64,000 nucleotides of DNA from Ophiura sarsii (taxonomy: Eukaryota > Echinodermata > Ophiuroidea > Amphilepidida > Ophiuridae), in the NCBI GenBank assembly GCA_035610835.1, contig CM069452.1, forward strand, positions 63,946,368 through 64,010,367. Direction: 5' to 3'. Numbering within the stretch: position 1 is the stretch's first letter; each line of letters starts with the position of its first letter. The translations under genes and the position numbers were made by a program. The notes under the pieces were generated by a model, which saw nothing but the letters and a program-made list of their open reading frames with translations, did no database searches and was not told where the DNA came from. Positions 1 through 13,600 of the stretch are shown here, one piece after another.

Positions 1-95
1 TTTTCAATTATGTTGTTTTTGTACATTGGAAGAAACAAAGATTACATTGGAAGAAACAAAGATTTGTTTATTTAATGCAATATCGATTTTGATAA

Positions 96-360
96 GAAAC
101 AAAATATGATTTGTGTTTTCAATTATGTACGTTGTTTTTAATTGTGTAATGCATTTTAATAATACACAACCAGAATTGCATGAACCAGTGTTTATTTGTA
201 ACTACTGTATGAAATGCATAATGATACTCAAAATTCATTAACCAATGTTGGTTTATAACTGTGTAATGCATTTTGATGATACACAACATGTAAGGTTCCT
301 CAACATTGTTTATTTATAATCATTGTGTAATGCATTTTATATGATACACAATTCAACCAG
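96..360. repeat. Degenerate repeat around TGTGTAATGCATTTT
   Basis: The motif GTGTAATGCATTTT followed closely by GATACACAA recurs at about 144, 262 and 324, with a decayed copy near 209, giving an irregular tandem array of roughly 60-115 base units. Confidence 0.6.
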
Positions 361-579
361 TGATAGTTAATTTACTAGGATCATAAGTTATCTAGTCTTG
401 TGTGTTTCATAACTTATTATCATTAATTGTGTTCGTTCAATATAATTGAGTAATGTTTTAAAATGAGTTATTTGATATTTGCTACATAACTCTCATTTAT
501 AATTAGGACTGGTATTCATAGAATTCACTGTATGTTTTCTATACAGCCGTTTTTAAAAGATAATGGTTTATCTAACATC

Positions 580-669
580 TAGAACTGTAACAACTAGAAC
601 TGTAACAACTAGAACTGTAACAACTAGAACTGTAACAACTAGAACTGTAACAACTAGAACTGTAACAAT
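580..669. repeat. 15-bp minisatellite, six copies
   Basis: Six consecutive, nearly identical copies of TAGAACTGTAACAAC. Confidence 0.95.
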
Positions 670-1089
670 TTACTGTTGGAGCAACTGTCGGCGATAACCG
701 TCCCACAGTAATAACAACACTAGGAGGTCCAACAACAAGGAGGAACAACATTACAAATAGATCGAACTTTCGCGAACTTGATGACGACGGTACCGTGAGT
801 GTTTACATGTATGCAGCACAACGAAGTATACGAACGCGTGCGCAAGAGCTCTGGGTGTACAATTCATTGGGATAATATTATTGTATAACTGTATGTATGA
901 TTAATCTGGTCATATGAAACATTGTGTATTGTTATTGTATATACTGTTATTGTCATTATTGGTTCAAGAAATAATCATGATAAATAAATTGTGAAATCTA
1001 TTTACTGTCTTTTTTTATCTTCTTGAATACGAATTCAGCACAACAGCTTAGTTAACATGCCACACTGTGCCTATTCCATCTTGCACGTG

Positions 1090-1290
1090 ACAAATTTACA
1101 AAGACTACAAACATGGCGGCCCCCACTTATGTATAGAAAGACCAAAAGGTGTACGTTTTTGCAATAACATGCTATAAGGGTGGCTTCGCCCCCCCCCCCC
1201 CAAAAAAATGGTGCACCAAATGCCTTCGTTAAAGGTTGTATTTTTAAAATTTCTTCAACTTTTCAGGGGGGCACATCCCCCATCAAACAC
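1090..1290. repeat. Dispersed repeat with poly-C
   Basis: The segment with ACAAACATGGCGGCCCCCAC, AGAAAGACC and GGTGGCTTCGCCCCCC is present in inverted orientation at 22310-22415 (GGGGGGCGAAGCCACC ... GGTCTTTCT ... CATGTTTGTAGTCTTTG). It is therefore an interspersed repeat, class unknown. Confidence 0.7.
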
Positions 1291-1507
1291 CCCCCTGCAC
1301 CGCTGGAAGCGGCGCCATGGTCGCTGCGCGACCATTGAGTCTTTAATTGCATTCAGTAAATCGAACCCCCTAACTGAAAAGGCTGGTGTACACGCAATAC
1401 GGAATAAGCCGTGAAATTACCGTATTATCATGATATGTATACGTAAAGGCTATACCATTGCAACGGGCACTTTTAATAGTTTATTCTTGTCATTAGTACA
1501 TGTATAC

Positions 1508-1682
1508 CTTATGTTCCGCACTAGGGTTCACGACGTCGACGCCCTCTTCCGTTTCGTCTGTGAATTCGTAGCCAGGATTGAAGCTGACTTCAGTCAGCTT
1601 CCTATCTAGTTCCTTCACCAGATCAGTGAACGTTGGACGCGAGTTTGAGAATTCATGCCAGCATTTCTTCATGTATGCATAC
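1508..1682 (-). CDS. Gene 1 exon 16: kinase C-lobe end and tail
   Basis: A 175-base exon, phase 2 to 0. It contains KKCWHEFSNSRPTFTDLV, the conserved C-W-x(6)-RP motif that closes tyrosine kinase domains, then a tail with FNPGYEF. It is 57 bases (19 codons) shorter than the gene 2 exon, having lost the stretch containing TGYITAID. The donor AAG|GTATAC is shared with gene 2, but no homologue of the last gene 2 exon is found between here and position 1. Confidence 0.85.
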
Positions 1683-4600
1683 CTATAGTGTCAAAAATAT
1701 CTAAAAGGTATGTGAGTGAGAACAAATAAGGTTTGGAACTTGATTCAGTCGTGTTGTATCTGCCTGTTCAAGTATAGCGAAGTTAAAACTGGCGTTTAAT
1801 ATCATGTTTTAATACTTAACTCCGCCATAAAAACCCGTTGTTGCTTTTTTTTTTATTGACGTCCCTCGTTTTGCTTATGCGGAAGATACGTTACATATTA
1901 CCTTAAAAAGCTGAAAAAGTGCCAAATTTTGGGAATTCTGGTAGGTTATTGACTAACGACGAGTGAATCAAAGTTCCACTTTAATCCCATCTGTTAGTGT
2001 TACCCAAAGTACTGAATTACACTGGTGATTGTCGGATAAAGGGAATAAGAATAGCCGGTGTTATGTAATAATTATTTTCAAAATGGTAAATGCTAAGAAA
2101 TTATACCTACATGTAATCGGGGCATGCAGGTGGCTTCTCCAGACGATATCCGCTTTCCAACGCTACCAGGATTTGGTGGTTCTGTTTGCGATTATACGGG
2201 GTTTCACCATAACTATACACTTCATACATGACGATTCCAAATGACCAGCTGTTCAGGAGATAAGGCAAACATGTGCATTTAGAAATTCATTACAGGAGAT
2301 AACATTGATGCGCTGGCATAAAGTTTCTTATTTTGGACGACTCTTTTGATATTATTAGATGCGGGTAAAGCATTTTGTCTTAATATTTCGGAATTGTGAT
2401 ATTAAAAAGTTCCATCTATACTCTGTAAATTTATCGAGACTGCATCGAGACTCGATACATTTCGTGTTCTATTTTTATAAGTTGAGGCTCGTTAAAATAA
2501 ACATTGGCGTTCGATATCGGGCTCGATGATACAAGGGCCATACTAGTAGTCACTAATACCTTGGGAAATATCAAACAATTACGAAGATAGCAACCCTATA
2601 ATCAAAATAAATAAGTCGAAGCTCTATTTACATTCCGCAACACTTGCACTTAATTGTAGACAAGGGATAATATGCTTCTCGAAAAATAATACCTTTGCTG
2701 CTCGGTACGAGTATTGAAATCAGTCTTGATAAAAAACATCATCGAGTCTCGATACGGTCTCCATAATTGTATCGAGTATATTAAATGGAACTGTTCCCTA
2801 TGAGGATTTACCCTTTGAGTGTCGTCAGCTCAACAACAAGAATTTGTTTGTGATGGCTTTCCAGATTGTACCCAACGCATACACCAAGGTTAATTGTTGG
2901 GTCATTGCGCGCTGGACGTGAAAAGGCTCTGTTTTGTAAGACTGGCATGGGATTAAAATGACGTCCTGTCAAGTGCGGTCGCCTCCTTGGGTATTGAAAC
3001 TCGAATGACGATAAGCGGAATGTTTTAATCGTGAACACGAAAACTTCAAAATTTCTAGATACTATTTTACTTACACGTCACTTCTCAGGTGGAAGTTGTT
3101 GCCATTACTTTTCAGTGTCTCCAAGCTCACCCATCGTGGTCGAAACGGTCTAGTTTCTTGTCTGTCAATCGGAGCATTGGTGAGGTAAAGATCGACCGCC
3201 AGACCAAAGTCGGCGATTTTTACCTCCAGACCCTCTCCGACTAACACGTTGCTGGCAGCCAAATCGCCGTTGTAAATACGACCACTTGATAGGAAGTCCT
3301 ATTGATAAAACAACACACAAATCGGCCAAGTTAGGGTTATGTTTACCATGTTTACCAGTTTACGGAAATAGCAAACGTGAAAAGAAGTCCCCATTTTGTC
3401 TCCGATATCTCGGTTTGCGCACTAGTACTTTCTCACTGAGGAGAGAAATGATCGACCACACAAATTATTTTAACATAAGTCAGTAAAGGCCACATTGGCT
3501 ATTTGAAGAAATACACTCGGCACTCGAGAGGCGTCTTTGACAAAGACTATCCTTAATTGAATGTGTCTTTGAAGATGGCAGCCCGTAATCATGGTAATAA
3601 AGACTGATGGTGAAATGTATTCAAAATGGACTTACCATTCCTTTCGCAATCTGTAACACTATATTGAACATGTCGATTGGTGTAAGATCATAAATTGGAT
3701 CTTCCATTTCATGTTCTCCCTGAAAAACAAATAATACTCTTGAGTGAGCATATGAAACGTTTATATTGTTTAAGGTTCATCATGTTCATGGGGGCTTTTA
3801 TTAAAAGCTTACTACTTTTGTTGGGAAACGCTCTGACTACACACTGTACAAAGGTAGATGAACGGAGTATCTCGTAGTTGGCCAAGGTATCAGGCAAGTT
3901 AGCTATTATTACGCTGTATATTTGACCACGTTACAACTTGTTTTCCATGGGCAGAATAACACATTGCGACTCTCACCTCTTCTGGTCTACATTTCCGTAT
4001 GAACCCCAACAGGTCTCCGTATTTCATGAATGGCATCACGAGGTAGAAAGGTTCTATCGTAATGCAATGGCCAACCACGGGTAAAATGTTGGCGTGTCCT
4101 TTTGTACCCTGGACCTCAATTGAAATGTGCACCTCTGCCAGAAAGCTCTTTTTTATTTTGAGATTTCCATGTGAGTTTATCAGATCTAAAATATAGGTGT
4201 AAATAAAAACATAACCTTGTGAATGTGGCTTTAAAATCTAGAATCTGGAATTCTATATAATGAATAACATTTATACTGCGCATTTGCCTAGGGATACAAA
4301 GCGCAAAACATGACAAATACAACAGAAAAATGAAACGCAATGAAGGGGAAAACAAAGGAAACATATTTTTTAAGTTTTGACTTAAAACATTGTACACTAG
4401 TGGCATTTCTAACAGACGCGGGCAATCTATTCCACATACTTGGAGCCACTACTGTCCAAAAGTAACTTCTGTCCAAATGAATTTTCAGTTCTACATTGTA
4501 ATTTGTTTTACCAGAAATATGATATTAAAAGTTAGCTTAACTTTGGGATACCGTACTCAAGTGTATCACCAACCAACCTTGGATTTTCGGCGTCTTCACT

Positions 4601-7600
4601 GCAACGTCAATCCATGTATTGCTTTCAACTCTGAATTTCCCTTTATAAACTGACCCTTGAGCGCCGCTTCCAAGTAATATATCTAGCACTTTTAAATCAG
4701 GGCGACGTATGTCATATTTGTCTATTAAGAATACATAATAAGATAAGATTAACATTCATCGAAGTGTCTAAAAAAGTACAGCTTACAATATTTATGAAAC
4801 ATTGTTAACCCTTTCCACGCGGCAGGCGTCTGCAGGCGACATTCCAAAAACTTCACAAAATGTGTCGAGAATGTCAAAATAATTAAATTTCATTACCATA
4901 TTTGGAATCACCGTAAAAAGTGCATTAAAAAAGTACAAACATTCCTAGTATTGGTTCAGTAATTCTTGAGATAGTCTTTGAAAGTTGGGAAAGGTTTCTA
5001 AAAAATTAATCTGTTTTCAAATTGTAAAACCAATAGCCGCGTGATTTTACATGTTGATATAAATTAATAAATAATATATAGACTCGGACAAACTGACGAT
5101 ACCAGACGAACGAGCTATTATGTATACAAAGTCTTTATTGAAAGCCTCTAGCAGCCGAAATACATGAGTAAATAATAACAATTGATGATGGCCTATAAGG
5201 CCATGTGTTTTGAACTCGCCACCCTTCCCGTTGCATGTCAAGATATGTCAAGATGTCAAGATATGAAACATATAAAATATATAACACTCTATAAAATGAG
5301 AGCAAAATCATGTTTGTACCATACAGAGACGTGGAGTTATTGTAATTTGAACGTAGAATTTGGAACATTTTCTATATTCCCCATAGAGATTGTACACAAC
5401 GCCACCGCCGCCACCGCCACCGCCGCCACCCCTGACTTTCGAAATATAATCAATCATATCTCAGCCAAACAGTTATAGAAATACTTGATTTCACACAGTG
5501 TAGCTAGATAAATAAGCTTTCAAATGACACCTAAACCATAGCTGTACCACATTTAGTTGTTGGGTTAATAGAGAGAGATGGATGATTCGTCACCAAAAAT
5601 GCAACACCGCCACCCTTTTTGGGTGGTCAGGTTAAAACACATGGCCATAAGCTTGATTCTAGCAGAATCTATGACGAGCGAAACTTAATTAAATAAACGC
5701 GAGGATCAAGCAAATGAAACCAGCCGAGTAATTGAAATGAATAAATAATATATAGACTCGGACAAACTGGCGAGAATTAAATTAACAAAGACCTTAAAAA
5801 TACACAGCCTCGAACCCGGTCCCTCTCGCTATCGCGGCGATTGGTTACTCCACTAGGCTACATGGACTGTGCTTACATGGATACCAGACGAACGAGCTAT
5901 TACGTCGTATGTATACAAAGTCTTTATTGAAAGCCTCTAGCAGCCGAAATACATGAGTAAATAATAACAATTGATGATGGCCTATAAGCATGATTCTAGC
6001 AGAATCTATGACGAGCGAAACTTAATTAAATAAACGCGAGGATCAAGCAAATTATACCAGCCGAGTAATTGAAATGAATAAATAATATATAGACTCGGAC
6101 AAACTGGCGAGAATTAAATTAACAAAGACCTTAAAAATACACAGCCTCGAACCCGGTCCCTCTCGCTATCGCGGCGATTGGTTACTCCACTAGGCTACAG
6201 GGACTGTGCTTACATGGATACCAGACGAACGAGCTATTATGTATACAAAGTCTTTATTGAAAGCCTCTAGCAGCCGAAATACATGAGTAAATGATATAAA
6301 TTAATATTAGATAGGAAGCAAACACTGACAACCTGAATATGATACATATTTCGATTTGAAACATCCTATGATATGTTTTTATGATGAAAGGATTGATATG
6401 TTTTGGATGACTCTTTTCAGATAAAAACATATCATAGGTCAGTCAGTGCTTTTGTTTGTATTCTGAGCAATGCTTTCAAGAGGAAATTGTCCACATAATT
6501 CTTTTCCTGAGTTGGCTATGAATAGAAGAATAAAAAAATCAGTTTTCAGGATTATTGTCTGTTCGTTTTATTCGCAGGCTCAAACGGGAATAAACGATTT
6601 CATATTCCGCCTACTTCAATCATTGGAACATAAGCTTACTATGTAATATTAAACATATATAAATCAGTGTATGTACCAGGTGAATATTGTTCGTCAGCAT
6701 CGAGTACGGAATGCTAGTTATTATACATGTACTCTAACATCTTCGACGCGGAAGGCGTCTGCAGACGACAGTTTCAAAATTTCACAAAATGTTTCAAAAA
6801 TGTATCATTTATTGAAGTTCATCACCATATTTGGAATCACCATGAGAAATGCATTCACATTAGTACAACCATGCCTAGTATTGGCTCAGTAATTCATGAG
6901 ATAAACTTTAATGTACCTTATTAAATTTGGCATTTACAGGTGTTTTTTCTCCACGTTAGGACCAAAATCTCTAGCTTTTTCATGAATGGTATTATTTTAT
7001 ACGATTTTACTGTTTCCACCAATTTAGAGCTTAGGATATAGGCAGCCTGTCGTACCTATGATAGATATCATTGGCTCGTAGCGGGGGAAATGCCGGTTAC
7101 CCCCCCCCCCCCCCACACCCCCACACACACACATCCCACAAAAGTGATTGTTTTTAAGCAGGAGACATCTAGATCTTCAATAAAAACAATGATTTGAATG
7201 AACCAGTTGGCTCTAAAGGTGAAAAAAATTCACTCAAACTTGACCTCCTAACCATACAAAGCAATAGGGAACTGATTTGGTGGTGTGAAACCAAATAGGA
7301 TATCCCCTACCCTTAAGAGTGTTGCTAAAAACTAGAATGGCAAATTATGCATGACAAAATCCTAAATTTAAAAAGACTGTGATTAATCATGTTAATGGGA
7401 CATAACCTACAAGCACACTGACTATATAATGTGCATGTCATCTAGGTACCTTTTGAGAGATCTTACAAATTTGTTTTTTTTAATAGAAACAAGTAAAGGG
7501 CGATTATGTTTTTGGCAGAAATTCATCTTTTTAAAACCAACTCATATCGGGTAGTAATAACGCAAATTCGGCAAGTTAAAAAAGCACCGGGGACCCATTG

Positions 7601-10600
7601 ACTGTAAATAAGTACTGTTAGAGTATGGACACAATAAGCATGATAACTAGGCTACAGGGACTGTGCTTACATGGATACCAGACGAACGAGCTATTATGTA
7701 TACAAAGTCTTTATTGAAAGCCTCTAGCAGCCGAAATACATGAGTAAATAATAACAATTGATGATGGCCTATAAGCATGATTCTAGCAGAATCTATGACG
7801 AGCGAAACTTAATTAAATAAACGCGAGGATCAAGCAAATTATACCAGCCGAGTATTGAAATGAATAAATAATATATAGACTCGGACAAACTGGCGAGAAT
7901 TAAATTAACAAAGACCTTTAAAATACACAGCCTCGAACCCGGTCCCTCTCGCTATCGCGGCGATTGGTTACTCCACTAGGCTACAGGGACTGTGCTTACA
8001 TGGATACCAGACGAACGAGCTATTATGTATACAAAGTCTTTATTGAAAGCCTCTAGCAGCCGAAATACATGAGTAAATAATAACAATTGATGATGGCCTA
8101 TAAGCATGATTCTAGCAGAATCTATGACGAGCGAAACTTAATTAAATAAACGCGAGGATCAAGCAAATTATACCAGCCGAGTATTGAAATGAATAAATAA
8201 TATATAGACTCGGACAAACTGGCGAGAATTAAATTAACAAAGACCTTAAAAATACACAGCCTCGAACCCGGTCCCTCTCGCTATCGCGGCGATTGGTTAC
8301 TCCACTAGGCTACAGGGACTGTGCTTACATGGATACCAGACGAACGAGCTATTATGTATACAAAGTCTTTATTGAAAGCCTCTAGCAGCCGAAATACATT
8401 GAGTAAATAATAACAATTGATGATGGCCTATAAGCATGATTCTAGCAGAATCTATGACGAGCGAAACTTAATTAAATAAACGCGAGGATCAAGCAAATTA
8501 TACCAGCCGAGTAATTGAAATGAATAAATAATATATAGACTCGGACAAACTGGCAAGAATTAAATTAACAAAGACCTTTAAAATACACAGCCTCGAACCC
8601 GGTCCCTCTCGCTATCGCGGCGATTGGTTACTCCACTAGGCTACAGGGACTGTGCTTACATGGATACCAGACGAACGAGCTATTATGTATACAAAGTCTT
8701 TATTGAAAGCCTCTAGCAGCCGAAATACATGAGTAAATGATATAAATTAATATTAGATAGGAAGCAAACACTGACAACCTGAATATGATACATATTTCGA
8801 TTTGAAACATCCTATGATATGTTTTTATGATGAAAGGATTGATATGTTTTGGATGACTCCTTTCAGATAAAAACATATCATAGGTCAGTCAGTGCTTTTG
8901 TTTGTATTCTGAGCAACGCTTTCAAGAGGAAATTGTCCACATAATTCTTTTCCTGAGTTGGCTATGAATAGAAGAATAAAAAAAATCAGTTTTCAGGATT
9001 ATTGTCTGTTCGTTTTTATTCGCAGGCTCAAACGGGAATAAACGATTTCATATTCCGCCTACTTCAATCATTGGAACATAAGCTTACTATGTAATATTAA
9101 ACATATATAAATCAGTGTATGTACCAGGTGAATATTGTTCGTCAGCATCGAGTACGGAATGCTAGTTATTATACATGTACTCTAACATCTTCCACGCGGA
9201 AGGCGTCTGCAGACGACAGTTTCAAAATTTCACAAAATGTTTCAAAAATGTATCATTTATTGAAGTTCATCACCATATTTGGAATCACCATGAGAAATGC
9301 ATTCACATTAGTACAACCATGCCTAGTATTGGCTCAGTAATTCATGAGATAGACTTTAATGTACCTTATTAAATTTGGCATTTACAGGTGTTTTTTCTCC
9401 ACGTTAGGACCAAAATCTCTAGCTTTTTCATGAATGGTATTATTTTATACGATTTTACTGTTTCCACCAATTTAGAGCTTAGGATATAGGCAGCCTGTCG
9501 TACCTATGATAGATATCATTGGCTCGTAGCGGGGGAAATGCCGGTTACCCCCCCCCCCCCCCCCCACACCCCCACACACACACATCCCACAAAAGTGATT
9601 GTTTTTAAGCAGGAGACATCTAGATCTTCAATAAAAACAATGATTTGAATGAACCAGTTGGCTCTAAAGGTGAAAAAAATTCACTCAAACTTGACCTCCT
9701 AACCATACAAAGCAATAGGGAACTGATTTGGTGGTGTGAAACCAAATAGGATATCCCCTACCCTTAAGAGTGTTGCTAAAAACTAGAATGGCAAATTATG
9801 CATGACAAAATCCTAAATTTAAAAAGACTGTGATTAATCATGTTAATGGGACATAACCTACAAGCACACTGACTATATAATGTGCATGTCATCTAGGTAC
9901 CTTTTGAGAGATCTTACAAATTTGGTTTTTTTAATAGAAACAAGTAAAGGGCGATTACGGTGAAATATGTCGTCGGATATGTAGTCAGTCTCTTCAGTGC
10001 GGACGTTTGGAAAATAGAGCAAGCAACCCTACCTACTGTTTTCACTTTTTGGTGATAAAAGGTAATCGTAAAAGCAAAATTGCCTCTAAAGGGCCTTTTT
10101 CAAAATTGAGTGGTCTAAAAAAGGGTTTTATATCAATACTTTTGTACATATCTATATGGGGCTCTATTTAGTAGTGTGCACCCTGAGTGTAAATCTTCCT
10201 TACCATGACACGTCGGATTTGTTTTTGAGTCGCATCCGTCGGATACATATTTTTCTTCGTCCGTTGTTGACGTTTTAAAGCAACATTTCCGTATGATTGC
10301 AATAGCACAAGCTGTTATGATGGATGACCCCACAATACAAATGACATTGAACAATACATTGATGCCACTGGTGTGAATTGCTGGGTCAGCTAATAAATCA
10401 AATAATACCAAGTTAGTTTAATCGTAAAGATGTGTAACTTATATTTCAAAGATCATTATACTGTGTAAAATATCTAGCTATAGTAACCACCAAACGCACG
10501 TCACAAGTGCTACCGCAAGCATAACGGACATCAAATACAGCACCCACTAGCGACCAGCTGAACAATAGGAATCGAACCACAGCTATACACCAATGGTCTC

Positions 10601-13600
10601 TTGCTCTGATGTCAATTGTCTAAAGATAACTATTGGGTGTCACTATATTAGAAAATTGACATATCAAAATTGTTGTTTAATGGTATGGATGTAATGAATA
10701 TTAGACAAACCTCGATTATGAATGAGATGAGAGCCAAATGCCCCTGCAACATAGCAGATCGATACAGATGAGTGTAATGTAACGTGTCAAAAATATTTGC
10801 AACTTTCATTTCAAGATTTCTCTGTTATGTGTGCAGTAAAGGGAATGATTTCGTTAATAATACTTATTTATGCATCAAGTATATTTTGATAGCTTACTTA
10901 TTGAAATTGATCCAATAAATCGTCTAATATCAATACTCCCGTAAGTCCCAAAATATAAATAATTTAGTTGTCCCCGGTCAGTCATTATATTTGGTAATCT
11001 CTAAAACATTTTTAGTGAGTTCACACGCTCACCATAGGCCGGTGAACAATGATGACAATAACGAAACAAACCAATACAACAACAAAAGAATGTCAACACA
11101 TTTCTTAATCGACACTCTGCCCATCAACGGCTAATAATTGGCGTTTGAACTCACGTCAAATTAGCATAATCACACGCTACTACACATGAATGCCTTCGTT
11201 GCACACTGGTCTATCTGTAGTCAAACCCGGCGCCGGTATAAATTATGTTTATCGGTTAAGCATGACCGGGTAATTTGACTATGAATAAGGTTGCGAGGTT
11301 TTAGAACTGACGGAATTAAGATAGATAGGTCGAGGACAACCAAACAATATTTTGTTATTGGCCTACTGGTATTTGGAAAATTCAGTCATGGATGATTAGT
11401 TCAATAGTTATATGCTGTCACTTGGAGGCGCTGTAGTTAATGTCCATAGTCTACCGCTTGTGAAGTTGTGACGTTCCAATTTTTCGAGTGTCGAGTTTCG
11501 AGTTTCGTATATCGAGTTTCGATTTTACAATTTCGTGTTTCGAGTTTCAGTAAATTTCAAGAAAATAGGGTCTTAACCCTCGTCCTACTAAACCTTTTTT
11601 GTAACGTTCTTTTTATTATTAAGTGTGTGTAGGGGGGTGTTCAAGCAACGACCTGTGACGAATAAGATCAGCATTATTTTTGCCCGCCTTTTATAAATGA
11701 TTTGTTTGTCGCGTGTTGGATAAATCGATTGCGATGAACATCAGCATTAATTGTCAATAACAAAACAAAAGGGTCAGAGATGGGAGGCATAAATCAATAA
11801 TTAATCAATCATTAATTGTCATGGTTAAGTAAACAGAACACATTTGGCTTTGGACACGCCATTGCTTAGCCTATACAACATATTTCCATACCGGGGCATT
11901 CCTTAATGTCCATGGCTTGAAATGTGAATTCAACCTCATTTCCACGATCAGCACTACGGCCAGCTATGCTTGTATTTGTATACATCTACACAAAACATGT
12001 AATGGTGGAAAACAAAGATTGGTATTGGTATAATTAACTTCATTACAATAAATACCAAAACAAATAAGGCATTTTGTTTGAGCTGTTAGTCCAAGGGCGC
12101 AGTCGGCTATTGTTTTATTGAGAGCAATATCCTGTTTTCAAGGTTTTTTTGCCATTTAAATTGGTGTACTAGTTTACCATTGATATCGGGGTTAATATTC
12201 AACCTCGCTTTGATTAATGCTGCTCTTGATAGTAGCACAACATGTCTAGGTATTGATTTTATTAACTATAATAATTTGAATTTGAACATAACATGATAGT
12301 TATTATTATTAATAACATAATAGTGATATGTAAGACACCGTCACTGAACTAATTTAAACTGCTACATTGTATTATTCCAAGTAATTATTTTTAAAATCAG
12401 TAAAGATTAACATATCACCATTTGTCATAATAAACAATAACTCCAAAACCTTTCAGAAAAATGCAAACTTCAGCCATTTTTAGCCATTACACAGTTTTCT
12501 GTATCCAGCGAGCATCTTTGAATTCATAATTATGACGGCGTTTGCGTCCTATATAAGTATACGAGGATCTTTAGTTAAATTACGAAATGAATGTTATTTG
12601 CAAATTCATAAACCAATAACTCTTAAAGTTATACCTGGGATAATGATTTAATTTGTAGCATTATTTAAATGATAATATTGACTTCAAATCCAAACCACCA
12701 ATGTCCCAAGTCAGCAACAAGCGACATTTTCCGGTCATTACAACCACAACCTATTAGTCAGGGCCACTATGTGCTTTGCAGTAGATTCGTTGGATTTTTG
12801 TGGGGAGTTGCTAATTTTTGCATTTTCATGAAGGTAAAGGTCTACAGAAAGTGAAAACCAATGTTTACACATTTTTAAATTCCGTTATAGCAGCCATTTT
12901 GGAATTTCAAAATGGCCGCCAATCTTCATCTCATTAAATGACGTATAGCAATCAAAATGTATGGTGAAAACCGTGAAAGTAAAGTTTTAATAGTGGGATG
13001 TATGTATTAGACCACTACACACTCATATCCAGAACTTTTGCTTTATTAACACACCAAAAACCAAGATGGCCGCCAAAATGGCCGCCAAAAATGGTAAAAT
13101 TCCATAAATTGGCATATATGATCCAACATGTATGTTTAGAGTATAGCTTTAACAATGGGATGTATGATACAGACCACTGGAAACTCATATCTAGTATTCC
13201 TGTTTTGTTAACATACTTTAAAACCAAAATGGCCGCCAAATTGATGGCCAAAAATGGTCAAATATTATAAAAAATTCAATAGAATAGCATAATATCACCT
13301 GAAATGTATGATGAAAATATGATTTTAATAATGGGATGTATGTATCAGACCACTAGTAACTCATATCAAGTACTGTTGCTTTGTTGACATAGTTAAAAAT
13401 CCAAAATGGCTGCCAAAATGGGTCTCAAAATGTCTTCAAAAATTGTCAAATTCCATAAAATGGGATAACATCAACCAAAATGTATGATAAAAATATAGTT
13501 TTAATGATAGGATGTATGTATTAGACCACATGTAACTCATATCCGAGTGTTTTTGCTTTGTTAATATACTTAAAAATCCAAAATGGCCCCCAAAATGGGT

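Larger units (their letters stand above)
1..1507. other. 3' flank of gene 1: repeats, no gene seen
   Basis: AT-rich sequence with two repeat blocks, a poly-C tract at 1189-1201 and homology to the gene 2 intron only from about 1385 onward (the CGCAATACGGAATAAGC region). No homologue of the gene 2 terminal exon is visible, so the paralogy breaks at about 1.38 kb. Confidence 0.6.

Noticed and set aside
6671..6924. Two overlapping ORFs repeated at 9119-9372
   Set aside because: Duplicate copies of a MITE segment; duplication, not selection, explains the conservation.
5780..8640. Possible genuine tRNA genes at the GGGTTCGAGGC sites
   Set aside because: A/B boxes are present, but a full cloverleaf with matching acceptor stem was not recognised and the units are repeated with a SINE-like body.
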